A stretch of 64,000 bases of DNA from an uncultured Chitinophagaceae bacterium (GCA_903884185.1 CAISDV010000089.1:1-64000), one strand, 5' to 3'. Shown: positions 20,092 through 27,860, counted from the first letter of the stretch. Notes: generated from the sequence alone by a model not told the origin. Made by a program: numbers and translations.

Positions 20092-20164
20092 AGCCACCGA
20101 AACACGGAGCTATAATCACGCATTTCTCTGTGTTTCTGTGCCCGAAGTTTCGGGCTCTGTGGCA
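20092..20164. repeat. Inverted-repeat element, GCCACAGAG type (copy 2)
   Basis: Degenerate arms gccaccgaaacacgg and ctgtgtttctgtg...ctctgtggc face each other. The right arm is interrupted by the 14-bp palindrome cccgaagtttcggg (20141-20154). The element ends 25 bp before the serine hydrolase start. Confidence 0.75.
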
Positions 20165-20189
20165 AACCTAAACCCCAATAAAAACTGCC

Positions 20190-21533
20190 ATGAGAAAATT
20201 CATCTTATTATTATTGCTTTTCCCGTTAGCCGCTTCTGCACAAAAAAATTACCCGCAACTATTAGATCAATACATGATTGCCGAGCAAAATGTCAAAGGG
20301 TTTACCGGCACAGTACTCGTCATGCAAAAAGGAAAAGTAGTTTTGCGTAAAGCCTACGGCATGGCCGACAGGGAATGGAACACGCCTAATACCCCCGAGA
20401 CAAAATTCCAAATAGGCTCTATCACCAAGCAGTTCACCGCTGCCAGTATTTTGCAATTAGCAGAACAGGGAAAATTAAGTGTGGAGGATAAGCTCAGCAA
20501 GTATCTTCCCAATTTTCCAAAGGGCGACAGCGTTACTATTCACATGTTACTCAACCATACATCAGGTGTTGCCAACTTTACCGCACTGCCGCAGTTTGCA
20601 GGAAAGGAAACACTTTCGCCCAGTAAAGATTCCATGATCGCATTCATTGCTGCTGGTGGGTATGCTTTTTCACCGGGTACACGTTACCAGTATTCCAATT
20701 CAGGATATTTTTTATTAGGGATTGTTATTGAAAAAGCAAGCGGCATGAATTATAGTGATTACCTCGCAAAAAATATTTTCGCAAAAGCAGGCATGACGAA
20801 TTCCGGCGTAAACAAACTCGATAGCATTTTACCCATGCGTGCACATGGTTATGGAATGAATAAAAAGAAAGTGGTCAATGCAGATTATATAACCATGGAA
20901 TGGCCATTCAGCGCGGGTTCATTGTACTCAACCGTTGATGATCTCTACCAATGGGAGCGTGCTTTATATGGAACAACTGTTTTAACGGCTGCATCCAAAA
21001 CAAAGATGACCACGCCCGGAAAAAATAATTATGGTTATGGGTTGATCATAGACTCGCTCGAAAAGCATCCACATATCTGGCATAATGGCATCATTAATGG
21101 ATTTTCAGGCAGCCTCAATGGTTATCCTGCAGACCAGGTATGTGTGGTAGTGCTGGCAAATACCCTGGTGTTACAAAACAATACACTGCCTATTACAGAT
21201 GTCATCGCCGAAGGGTTGGCAAGTATTCTTTTTGATCTGCCTGTTGAAACACCATATATACATAAAGAAGTTCCGATAGACCCTTCGCTGCTCGATAAGT
21301 TTGTTGGCAAATACAATGCAGGGCTTACGCTGGAAGTGATCAGGAAAGGAGATAAATTGTACCGCCACCGTGATGGTAGTACCGATATTGAACTCAAGCC
21401 CGAATCAAACACCAAATTCTTCTATGCCGATGATAGCAACCGCCAGCTTGATTTTGAACTGGATGCTGCAGGTAAAGTGGTGAAGATATGGTTTGTGAAT
21501 AATGAGCAGAGAGGAGAGATGAAAAAATTGTAG
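20190..21533 (+). CDS. Secreted serine hydrolase, beta-lactamase class C fold
   Basis: A 447-residue exported hydrolase (signal peptide MRKFILLLLLFPLAASAQ). The penicillin-binding-protein-like core has the SxxK nucleophile motif in GSITKQFTA, the YxN motif in YSNSGYFLLG and an HNG motif (HNGIINGFSG) in place of KTG. The C-terminal 100 residues form a DUF3471-like beta domain (LLDKFVGKYNAGLTLEVIRK). Members are mostly peptidases or esterases acting on D-amino-acid peptides or small esters; resistance to beta-lactams should not be assumed. It is a single gene. Confidence 0.92.
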   Translation: MRKFILLLLLFPLAASAQKNYPQLLDQYMIAEQNVKGFTGTVLVMQKGKVVLRKAYGMADREWNTPNTPETKFQIGSITKQFTAASILQLAEQGKLSVEDKLSKYLPNFPKGDSVTIHMLLNHTSGVANFTALPQFAGKETLSPSKDSMIAFIAAGGYAFSPGTRYQYSNSGYFLLGIVIEKASGMNYSDYLAKNIFAKAGMTNSGVNKLDSILPMRAHGYGMNKKKVVNADYITMEWPFSAGSLYSTVDDLYQWERALYGTTVLTAASKTKMTTPGKNNYGYGLIIDSLEKHPHIWHNGIINGFSGSLNGYPADQVCVVVLANTLVLQNNTLPITDVIAEGLASILFDLPVETPYIHKEVPIDPSLLDKFVGKYNAGLTLEVIRKGDKLYRHRDGSTDIELKPESNTKFFYADDSNRQLDFELDAAGKVVKIWFVNNEQRGEMKKL

Positions 21534-21550
21534 TGTGCTTTAAAAGAATT

Positions 21551-21626
21551 ACCGCAGAGGCGCAGAGAGGGGGAGTTTCGCAGAGATTGTTCTCTCCGTA
21601 CCTCTCTGTCTCTCCGCCTCCCCGGT
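21551..21626. repeat. Inverted-repeat element, ACCGCAGAG type (copy 3)
   Basis: Left arm accgcaGAGgcgcagagag and right arm ctctctgtctctccgcctccccggt form an inverted pair. It occupies the whole gap between two convergent genes, where a terminator would be expected. Confidence 0.8.
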
Positions 21627-21633
21627 GAAAAAA

Positions 21634-22248
21634 CTAATCATTCAATCCCTTTCCCTTAAAAATCAGCGCTATACTTTTTTCAATCCTTGCCTCCCGTGTC
21701 TTCGATTGTTTCGGTGCAGAAAAATAAAGATAGTATCCTCTTTGCCGTCCCGGTGTTAGTGCATCAAAAGCTGCTTTCAATGCAGCCCCGCCTTTGCCGG
21801 ATATTTTCTTTTTGAACTCTTCAACGATCGTGAATTCCCCAGGCTTTTTCAATTCCACTTTTAATCCTGCTTTTTCTACTGCAATGGCTTCTTTAATACA
21901 GGCTTTCAGTGCGGGTTCTTTTTTAATTACTTCACTCACATTCGTGAACCGCGCCTGTCGTGCTGCCTGTACATTCTTTGTTTGCTGAACAAGAATATGT
22001 TTTGGATCTTTTAATAAAGCCCCTTTAAAAAATAAAACCCCGCAATAGTCTTTGAACACGTGTATTAGAACAATGTTGTTTTTATCTTTACCCGACGAGG
22101 CGGGCAGGGTATAACAAGGGCATCCCCACTTCAGTACTTCTGTGAGCCCGCAACCAAGAACGATCATTCTTAGTAGGTTGATCTCTTTCTGCCACTTACC
22201 GGCTTTAAAATAAAAATCAACTTTTGGATTTAGAATAGCTTTTGTCAT
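21634..22248 (-). CDS. DUF1801 / YdeI-OmdA family protein
   Basis: A 204-residue cytoplasmic protein. The N-terminal half is a DUF1801-like domain (LRMIVLGCGLTEVLKWGCPCYT, VFKDYCGVLFFKGALLKD) and the C-terminal half a YdeI/OmpD-associated helical domain (FKKKISGKGGAALKAAFDAL, PGRQRGYYLYFSAPKQSKTR). Family members are poorly characterised. The ATG at 22248 fits the domain start better than 22275. Between CYT and NIVLI lie about ten residues (LPASSGKDKN), several more than I expect for the family; their DNA contains the palindrome cccgacgaggcggg (22091-22104), seemingly a small repeat inserted in frame. Confidence 0.85.
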   Translation of the reverse strand: MTKAILNPKVDFYFKAGKWQKEINLLRMIVLGCGLTEVLKWGCPCYTLPASSGKDKNNIVLIHVFKDYCGVLFFKGALLKDPKHILVQQTKNVQAARQARFTNVSEVIKKEPALKACIKEAIAVEKAGLKVELKKPGEFTIVEEFKKKISGKGGAALKAAFDALTPGRQRGYYLYFSAPKQSKTREARIEKSIALIFKGKGLND

Positions 22249-22262
22249 AGTAATTTTTTTTG

Positions 22263-22336
22263 GCCACAGAGGCACAGAAACACAGAAATTATTTCTTAGC
22301 CTCTGACTTTTCTCTGTGTTTCTGTGCCTCTGTGGC
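22263..22336. repeat. Inverted-repeat element, GCCACAGAG type (copy 4)
   Basis: An almost perfect pair of arms, gccacagaggcacagaaa and tttctgtgcctctgtggc, encloses a loop of about 35 nt. This copy has no inserted palindrome in the right arm, so it serves as the 'empty' form for copies 2 and 10. Confidence 0.88.
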
Positions 22337-22362
22337 TATTAATAATTAATATTTATTCTTAC

Positions 22363-22920
22363 TTAAACTCTTAATGATCCCCGAAATCCTCTTGCTGCAT
22401 AATACGATTCTGCACCGTTGTGGTAAACAAAAATATGATCATAGCGGCGGTCACAAAAAATAGCGCCACCCAGTTTCCTGATAGCCTCCGGTGTTTTTAT
22501 CCAGCTTGATGTTTTTGTATCAAAATTTCCAAGTTCCTGGAGTTGCCTGTATTCTTCTTCCGTTAAAATTTCAATACCCATGGAAGCAGCCATATCCATA
22601 GCGCTGTTTTTTGGTTTATTTTCTTTTCTTGCATCCAGTGACGCGCGGTCGTAGCAAAAGCTTCTGCGGCCTGCGGGGCTTTCAGCTGAACAATCATAAA
22701 AAATGAATTCGCCTGTTTTTTTATCATGGGTAACCACATCCGGCTCACCGCCGGTTGTTTCCATTTCATTGAGTGACCACAGCTTTTGATTATTTGATTT
22801 CATCTTTGCTTCTACTTTAGCCCATTCAATATTTTTATGGCGGGTTGTGTTTTTCTCAAAACGCGCTTTTAATGTGCTGAGGAGCTCTTGCTGTTGTTTG
22901 GAGGATAATTCTTTTTTCAT
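22363..22920 (-). CDS. DUF4256 family protein
   Basis: A 185-residue cytoplasmic protein of the DUF4256 family, recognised from MEWAKVE-type opening, MNEMETTGGEPDVV, FYDCSAESPAGRRSFCYDR and a C-terminal YAARGFRGSLRV. Biochemical function is unknown. It is the last gene of an ArsR-AHSA1-DUF4256 operon, starting 1 bp after the AHSA1 stop codon. Confidence 0.88.
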   Translation of the reverse strand: MKKELSSKQQQELLSTLKARFEKNTTRHKNIEWAKVEAKMKSNNQKLWSLNEMETTGGEPDVVTHDKKTGEFIFYDCSAESPAGRRSFCYDRASLDARKENKPKNSAMDMAASMGIEILTEEEYRQLQELGNFDTKTSSWIKTPEAIRKLGGAIFCDRRYDHIFVYHNGAESYYAARGFRGSLRV

Positions 22921-22921
22921 T

Positions 22922-23389
22922 TTATTTCAGTTTACTTGCAACATCCTGCAACCTGTTATGTGCCCAATTAATACCCTTGGCAAAAGGCAATTGCAGCATT
23001 TGGTCCCTCAATGGTATTGATCTGTATATGGTATGTATCGTCAGTTTGCTGGTATCGTTGGTGAGCTTTTCAAATTCCAGGAACTCTATCTGCACTTCAA
23101 ACGGAGAATTCTCCATTTCAAATGTTCGGGTGATCTTTTGGTCCGGAATAGTTTCATGTATCACACCATTGGCTTTAAACACTACTTTTCCTTCGGCATT
23201 CTTTGTTTCAAATGCGTAACTGCCGTGGTTTTTATTTTCTAGTTTCAGCACTTTTGTTCCCATCCATTGTTCCAATAACTCCGGTTCTGTGTAGGCTTTA
23301 AAAACCAATTCTACTGGCAGGTCAAATTCCCGAGTGATCGTAATTTCCTGTTTGCCGTCTTCGGCATGGATCTTTGTTTTCTGTTCCAT
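22922..23389 (-). CDS. SRPBCC-fold protein, AHSA1 type
   Basis: A 155-residue helix-grip (START-like) protein of the Aha1 C-terminal family. Typical marks are ITREFDLPVELVFKAYTEPE near the start, LLEQWMGTK, and TIHTIYRSIPLRDQMLQLPF before the closing helix. It probably binds a small hydrophobic ligand in the cytoplasm. It begins 1 bp after the ArsR-type regulator gene; ArsR-AHSA1 pairs are widespread and usually autoregulated together. Confidence 0.93.
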   Translation of the reverse strand: MEQKTKIHAEDGKQEITITREFDLPVELVFKAYTEPELLEQWMGTKVLKLENKNHGSYAFETKNAEGKVVFKANGVIHETIPDQKITRTFEMENSPFEVQIEFLEFEKLTNDTSKLTIHTIYRSIPLRDQMLQLPFAKGINWAHNRLQDVASKLK

Positions 23390-23390
23390 G

Positions 23391-23711
23391 TTATTTGGTT
23401 TTATATTTTTTCATTACGGATTCCAGTCTGTTGAACCGGTCATCCCACATCTTGCGGAAGGGTTCAATGAACTCGGCTACTTTTTTCATTTTTTTTGGAT
23501 TGAGGTGGTAATAGATCTCCCTGCCGTCCTGCTTTTGTTCCAGCAGTTCGCACTCGGTGAGTATTTGCAGGTGTTTTGAAACGGTTGGCCTGGCTGTGTC
23601 GAAGTTGGAGGCGATGGCGCCTGCTGTCATTGATTGTGTGGCCACCAGCAGGAGGATGGCCCTTCTGGTGGGGTCTGCTATGGCCTGGAATACATCTCGT
23701 CTTAGGTTCAT
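23391..23711 (-). CDS. ArsR-family transcriptional regulator
   Basis: A 106-residue winged-helix repressor. The helix-turn-helix lies in [22 protein letters not shown], split here as [14 protein letters not shown] and VSKHLQIL, followed by the wing [14 protein letters not shown]. The metal-binding ELCVCD motif of arsenic sensors is absent; this is the non-metal subtype linked to AHSA1 genes. It is the first gene of the operon, and two 16-bp operator-like sites lie directly upstream of its start codon. Confidence 0.93.
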   Translation of the reverse strand: MNLRRDVFQAIADPTRRAILLLVATQSMTAGAIASNFDTARPTVSKHLQILTECELLEQKQDGREIYYHLNPKKMKKVAEFIEPFRKMWDDRFNRLESVMKKYKTK

Positions 23712-23714
23712 TGT

Positions 23715-23756
23715 GTAGCTATTTGACTACAAATATATGTGTAGTTACTTAGCTAC
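23715..23756 (-). promoter_or_regulatory. Paired operator sites for the ArsR-type regulator
   Basis: Two imperfect 16-bp palindromes in tandem, GTAGCTATTTGACTAC (23715-23730) and GTAGTTACTTAGCTAC (23741-23756), have centres 26 bp apart. Both fit GTAG-N8-CTAC with A/T-rich cores. They abut the regulator's ATG (23711), a position consistent with autorepression. Confidence 0.65.
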
Positions 23757-23777
23757 GCAAATTTATTGCGAGCCCAT

Positions 23778-23791
23778 CCGCTGAATAGCGG
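23778..23791. repeat. Small palindrome
   Basis: ccgctgaatagcgg forms a 5-bp stem with a GAAT loop in the left part of the 700-bp gap between the ArsR operon and the kinase gene. Confidence 0.6.
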
Positions 23792-23816
23792 AAAGGGGGG
23801 CGGCAATCTGTGTTCA

Positions 23817-23915
23817 CACAGAGTCTCCTTCGGCTCAACAAGCAGCTTTGTAAATAAGAGCTATCATTTTTTAAGACAACATGATCTTTTGCAAATAGCC
23901 GAAGGGACTCTGTGG
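23817..23915. repeat. Inverted repeat with 19-nt arms
   Basis: cacagagtctccttcggct (23817-23835) and agccgaagggactctgtgg (23897-23915) are reverse complements apart from one inserted base. The 61-nt loop has no ORF. The cacagag ends recall the dispersed GCCACAGAG elements, but the arms otherwise differ. Confidence 0.7.
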
Positions 23916-23926
23916 ATTCCATGTTC

Positions 23927-24080
23927 TATGCTCATTGTTGCTTCAAAGTAGCTTCGTTGTATGCTCATCCTTGCTTCATTGTATGCTCAAAGTATGCTCA
24001 TTCTTGCTTGTTTCTATAGTCATCAAAGCCTCATCAAGGCGTCATGAGAGCCTCATGAAAGGCTCGTTGTTGCTTCAGGA
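23927..24080. repeat. Degenerate tandem repeat with 11-bp period (array A, forward)
   Basis: Fourteen consecutive 11-nt units can be cut without slippage: tatgctcattg, ttgcttcaaag, tagcttcgttg, tatgctcatcc, ttgcttcattg, tatgctcaaag, tatgctcattc, ttgcttgtttc, tatagtcatca, aagcctcatca, aggcgtcatga, gagcctcatga, aaggctcgttg, ttgcttcagga. The conserved core is GCTCAT with variable flanks. No ORF of note runs through it. Confidence 0.85.
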
Positions 24081-24181
24081 GGTGGACGGGCCTGCCTGAA
24101 CGCAGAACTTGAGCACAGGTGCAATATACTATCGCCGGGAAGCAATAAATTTGAAAATGTAACGAAGAGTTAAGGGAGCTG

Positions 24182-24235
24182 GAACGAAACGGGGTTTACT
24201 GTGAACGAAACCGGGTCTGCTGTGAACGAACGGCT
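24182..24235. repeat. Short 21-bp tandem repeat
   Basis: gaacgaaac-type units begin at 24182, 24203 and 24224, exactly 21 bp apart (gaacgaaacggggtttactg, gaacgaaaccgggtctgctg, then a diverged third). It lies between the two halves of the 11-bp array. Between 24081 and 24181 I see nothing recognisable. Confidence 0.7.
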
Positions 24236-24272
24236 AAAAAACAGGCAATTTTGCTATCCGGATTTTCGTGTT

Positions 24273-24349
24273 TTGAGTATAGGTTGAGTATACCTTGAGT
24301 GAACGATGAGCGAAGGATGAGTATAGAACGAGGGAATCTGAGGCTATGG
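24273..24349. repeat. Degenerate tandem repeat with 11-bp period (array A, reverse)
   Basis: Seven 11-nt units: ttgagtatagg, ttgagtatacc, ttgagtgaacg, atgagcgaagg, atgagtataga, acgagggaatc, tgaggctatgg. The core ATGAGC is the complement of the GCTCAT core at 23927-24080, so this half is inverted relative to the first. It ends about 60 bp before the kinase start codon. Confidence 0.8.
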
Positions 24350-24411
24350 ATTGAAGAAAGCAGGGGTGTCTTTAAGATATCAATTCAGTACTTTTATTTA
24401 AAGGTGTCAGG

Positions 24412-25487
24412 ATGAGCGATGTAAAATTCATTGATGCGACTGGTTGGAATGAACTTTCTTGGTATAATAGTGGAGGTACTAGGGCAAAAAGAGTGCTACA
24501 ATCCCCTGATAATAAGGAATGGTTTTTCAAATGCTCTGAAAAGAAAGAAGCAAAAGACGGCAAGCCTGCAAAATATTATCGCTTTGAGTTTTGGTCTGAA
24601 ATACTAGCATACCAATTAGGGGAGCTACTAAAATTAGATGTTTTAAGATATGATGCCGCTATATATGCTGATCAAATTGGCTGTATTAGCGAAAACATGA
24701 TTGTGACGGATAAAGAACAGTTGATAGAGGTTGGCCGGTTTATGACAGCAATCAATGATGAGTTTTCCCCGGAGATTAATCAAACCCGAAATCAGTATAC
24801 ATTTCAATTGTTGGACGATACGCTGAAGCACTTTGAGCTTTCAAAGTTCATGCATTTATTTTTTCAAACACTTTTGTTTGATGTGATCATTGGTAACACA
24901 GACAGGCACCAGGAAAATTGGGCCTTTATTGGCAAAACATCCTTTTTATCGAATGTTTTGGATCAACTTGAATCTCAAGCAAAAGAATTTAATAAAGGGC
25001 CTTCGATGCTTAAAAAAATATATCTGCGTTATGTCGAAAGAGATAAGAATGAATTGAAAAAGGAATTCAAGGAAATGAGGTTACAAGTCACGAATATTTT
25101 GAGGATGGCACCAATTTATGACAATGGCAGTTCCCTTCCCTGGCCAGAGAGCTGGCAGACGAAAGAGTGGAACAGTTATTGTATGATGAAGGTCAGTTGG
25201 CTAGGTATATTGAAAAGGGATTATGCGAGGTACATTGGAACAAGGAAAAGTTAAGTCATTTTGATTTAATCAAGAATCTGCTAAAATCACAGTATCTTCA
25301 AGAGGTAAAAAAGGCAGCTGATTTTCTGGATAATTGGAATGAAAATGCCATTATTGAAATTGTGAATAATATAGATGCTTCGGTACCGCAAGATTGGTCT
25401 CGCTATAAAATACCACAACAAAGAAAGGATTTGATTTCAAAACTTATATTTTTGCGGGCTAAAAAATTACAGGGATTATTACACTGA
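24412..25487 (+). pseudogene. HipA-like Ser/Thr kinase, frameshifted near the C-terminal third
   Basis: A HipA/CtkA-like kinase split over two frames (24412-25254 and about 25144-25487). The first part holds the catalytic motif IGNTDRHQENW (HxxN loop) and the metal-binding MAPIYDNGSSL; the reading then departs from the family. The other frame continues it as ARELADERVEQLL, AYIEKG-like RYIEKGLCEVHW and HFDLIKNLL. The junction contains the 5-bp tandem copy ttccc-ttccc (25131-25140); removing one copy restores GSSLARELADE in one frame. So a single recent 5-bp duplication appears to be the lesion. A truncated kinase, slippage-restored protein or sequencing error are alternatives. HipA-type kinases act as toxins by phosphorylating cytoplasmic proteins. 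The partner gene overlaps its stop. Confidence 0.85.
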
Positions 25488-26140
25488 TGGAATTCGATAA
25501 AATATATCTGGTTTGGCGAAAGGGCAGCGGCAACAACCGTCATGCTGTTGGTACACTTGAGAAACAGGTGGATGGCAGACATTTTTTTTCTTATTTGCCG
25601 GCAGCAATTGAGTTACAGAAAACAGAAGGATTTACGCCATATACCGAATTTCAGGATTTAAACAGGTCTTATAACGGAAATGTGGCTGAAGTTTTTGGAC
25701 AAAGACTTACCAAATCAGATCGCCCTGATGTGGATTCTTTTTATAAATTTTGGGAAGTAGATGCTGATAAAGCAAATGATAAATTTTATCTCTTGGGTAA
25801 AACTCAGGGATTGGTTCCTACGGATAACTTTGAATTTTTAGCTGAGTATAAAATGCAGCCAGGCATTCATTTTCTTACAGAGCTTGCCGGGTTGTCTAAA
25901 AGACAACTGGAAAAAGGGTTATTACAAATAGGAGACACCTTGACCTTCGAAAAAGAGCCACAAAATGAGAAGGACAGGTATGCTGTAAAAGTATTTAAGA
26001 ATGAAAAATTTGTGGGATATATTAAAAAATATCACAGTAAAATATTTTATGATGCCGGTGCAGATAAATTAAAACTATCAGTAAAAGCGCTAGATCAAAA
26101 CGGCACTATTAAAAGAGTATTTATCAAAGTTTCTCTCTAA
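25487..26140 (+). CDS. HipA N-terminal-like / HIRAN-domain partner protein
   Basis: A 217-residue protein that starts on the last base of the kinase stop codon (tgatg), so the two are translationally coupled. The N-terminal half resembles the HipA N-subdomain (FDKIYLVWRKGSGNNRHAVG, YNGNVAEVFGQRL), including a LTKSDRPDVDSFYKFW stretch. The C-terminal half (about 120-217) is a HIRAN domain (PGIHFLTELAGLSKRQLEKG, EKDRYAVKVFKNEKFVGYI), which in other proteins binds DNA ends. The likely role is antitoxin, regulator or recruitment factor for the kinase, similar to HipB/HipS-type partners; that is inferred from order and domains. Confidence 0.8.
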   Translation: MEFDKIYLVWRKGSGNNRHAVGTLEKQVDGRHFFSYLPAAIELQKTEGFTPYTEFQDLNRSYNGNVAEVFGQRLTKSDRPDVDSFYKFWEVDADKANDKFYLLGKTQGLVPTDNFEFLAEYKMQPGIHFLTELAGLSKRQLEKGLLQIGDTLTFEKEPQNEKDRYAVKVFKNEKFVGYIKKYHSKIFYDAGADKLKLSVKALDQNGTIKRVFIKVSL

Positions 26141-26204
26141 GTATTAATACTCTATTCCTATTCACAAAGTGAAATCACGGCAAATTAATCACGATAAGAG
26201 TTAA

Positions 26205-26342
26205 AGAGGACGTGCATTCATTATCAAGAATAATAAGTATGTTTTTGTGCCTTTTGTACCGCCAGAATTTGTCGGAATGTGGCCTCTAGAAAACAGAAAT
26301 TATATCAATGCAAAGCGACATTATAATTTGGGAATTTATTAA
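26205..26342 (+). pseudogene. Possible gene remnant upstream of the HEPN gene
   Basis: An open stretch of 45 codons without a start codon near its beginning reads as protein-like sequence (FIIKNNKYVFVPFVPPEF, then GMWPLENRNYINAKRHYN) and overlaps the first 35 bases of the HEPN gene in another frame. The sequence is well balanced rather than low-complexity, so it may be the tail of a deleted gene. No family recognised. The remaining gap, 26141-26204, shows nothing. Confidence 0.3.
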
Positions 26343-27687
26343 GAATGTTGAACAACTAATTGAACATGAGGTATCTTCAAAATCCTTATTGCCAGCTAGC
26401 GAAGACGTATTTTATTGGAAGCATGAAAATTTGAAGTACACCAATCGTGGATTGGTCTCTGACTCAGGAGAGGGTATTATTGAAACAAGACAAAATTGGT
26501 TGGTAATTCAACATTACATAAGCAAGCTAATACGGGGTTGGGATAAAGCCTTTCAGCTTGAAGATGCACTTGCGAATCTTCGCTCAGGAGAAGAAGACCC
26601 ACAAAAAATTGTATTATCCGTTTATTGGCAAATAGCCGGCGCCTATTTCTATTCAATTCCTGAAAAACGAGAAGCGGCATATAACCAAATTGTTCAGCGA
26701 TTCATTAGAGATTTAGAAGGAGGCCCTCAAACAATCGCCATTAAAATAGAATTGACAGGAATTATACTTGAACCTGATAGCATTTTAATAAGTGAAACTT
26801 ATTTGCTTAGAAAGCCAATCCGAGAAGATATTGAAGTACCTGTAGATATAACAAGTAGAGCTACTAGCATATATCAAAACAACTTTAAATGGCCAACAGC
26901 AATTCTTGAAGGATTGCTGCATAACGAACATATTAATCCTCAAGAACTTCAAGAAGACATAGATAAATTATTGATAGTACTGCGCCTTTGGAGTAGTGGT
27001 AACATTGATTTTTTGCGGTATACAATTTCTGGAGATCGAGTTGTTGGCGAACGACTTCAACACGGAATTAATAATGCTTATAAACAGTCAAGCGAATTAA
27101 GTTATTTAGTTCCTTCCAATAAAGAACGCGAATTTAAATCCTTTTTTAATGTATTATTTGCTATACTCCCATTAAATATGTATGGAAGTAAAAAAAATGA
27201 ATCATCAATAACGATTGCCCTTGATAGATATACTGAAGCTGCTTGTGAAGCAGGCTCACTTGAACGAAAAATTACTAATATAATGATGGGTTTAGAAGCA
27301 TTATTTTCGACTGACGGCGTAGAAATAGCATATAAACTTAGGCTTCGCGTAGCAAAATTTCTTTCTGTTTTTGATAAACCCGCTTTGCAAATGGCTGAAC
27401 TTCTAAAAAAGGGATATGATATTCGAAGCAAATTTTCGCATGGATCCATATTAAAAATTAAAGAGAAAACAGAGTATACTAAGGATTCTCAATTTCTTGT
27501 GTCATTACTGGATATGCTTCGCCTGGCAATAGTTGCGTTTATTGTACTCAATTTAGAAAAAGAAGAAATTATACGCCTGCTAGATAAGGCAATGATCAAT
27601 GACCAAGAAAATGAGAGATTAAACGAACTATCTGTAAAATTTGAAAAGAGAATGGGAGAAGGATTTCAAAAAGCGAATTTAAAGTAG
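26308..27687 (+). CDS. ApeA-like HEPN-domain protein, candidate defence gene
   Basis: A 459-residue cytoplasmic protein. The C-terminal third looks like the ApeA HEPN domain: LERKITNIMMGLEALFS, YKLRLRVAKFLSVFD and the Rx4H motif RSKFSHG, the presumed ribonuclease active site of HEPN proteins. The N-terminal two thirds are all-new to me but carry paired beta/alpha segments such as IKIELTGIILEPDSILISET. ApeA proteins protect against phage by abortive infection through RNA cleavage. Here the gene is alone in its operon, lies in the accessory island by tRNA-Phe, and the region is visibly A/T-rich compared with the flanking core genes. Function in defence is inferred from the domain and setting. 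Confidence 0.75.
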   Translation: MQSDIIIWEFIKNVEQLIEHEVSSKSLLPASEDVFYWKHENLKYTNRGLVSDSGEGIIETRQNWLVIQHYISKLIRGWDKAFQLEDALANLRSGEEDPQKIVLSVYWQIAGAYFYSIPEKREAAYNQIVQRFIRDLEGGPQTIAIKIELTGIILEPDSILISETYLLRKPIREDIEVPVDITSRATSIYQNNFKWPTAILEGLLHNEHINPQELQEDIDKLLIVLRLWSSGNIDFLRYTISGDRVVGERLQHGINNAYKQSSELSYLVPSNKEREFKSFFNVLFAILPLNMYGSKKNESSITIALDRYTEAACEAGSLERKITNIMMGLEALFSTDGVEIAYKLRLRVAKFLSVFDKPALQMAELLKKGYDIRSKFSHGSILKIKEKTEYTKDSQFLVSLLDMLRLAIVAFIVLNLEKEEIIRLLDKAMINDQENERLNELSVKFEKRMGEGFQKANLK

Positions 27688-27820
27688 ATAATAAAAGTCA
27701 TTTCATTTTTCTGTCCTCATCTCCGCCCTCCAAATATCATTGGCGAAGCCTTAAAGTTCATAATGCTTGAAGTGTTCTTTTCTCCGGCGCGGCAACCTTC
27801 ACTTTCTGCAACTCTTCGCC

Positions 27821-27844
27821 TCGGTTCGTGTCCGCATGAACCGA
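27821..27844. repeat. Hairpin in the gap after the HEPN gene
   Basis: tcggttc and gaaccga form a 7-bp stem with a 10-nt loop, followed by AAAAAG. The rest of 27688-27860 shows no convincing gene, although the minus strand here reads as a short protein-like tail (DTNRGEELQKVKVAAPEKRT), possibly the remnant of a lost gene. Confidence 0.5.
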
Positions 27845-27860
27845 AAAAGAGATCACTTCC

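Noticed and set aside
23912-24085. CRISPR array
   Set aside because: Units are 11 bp, continuous and degenerate, with no spacers and no cas genes nearby.
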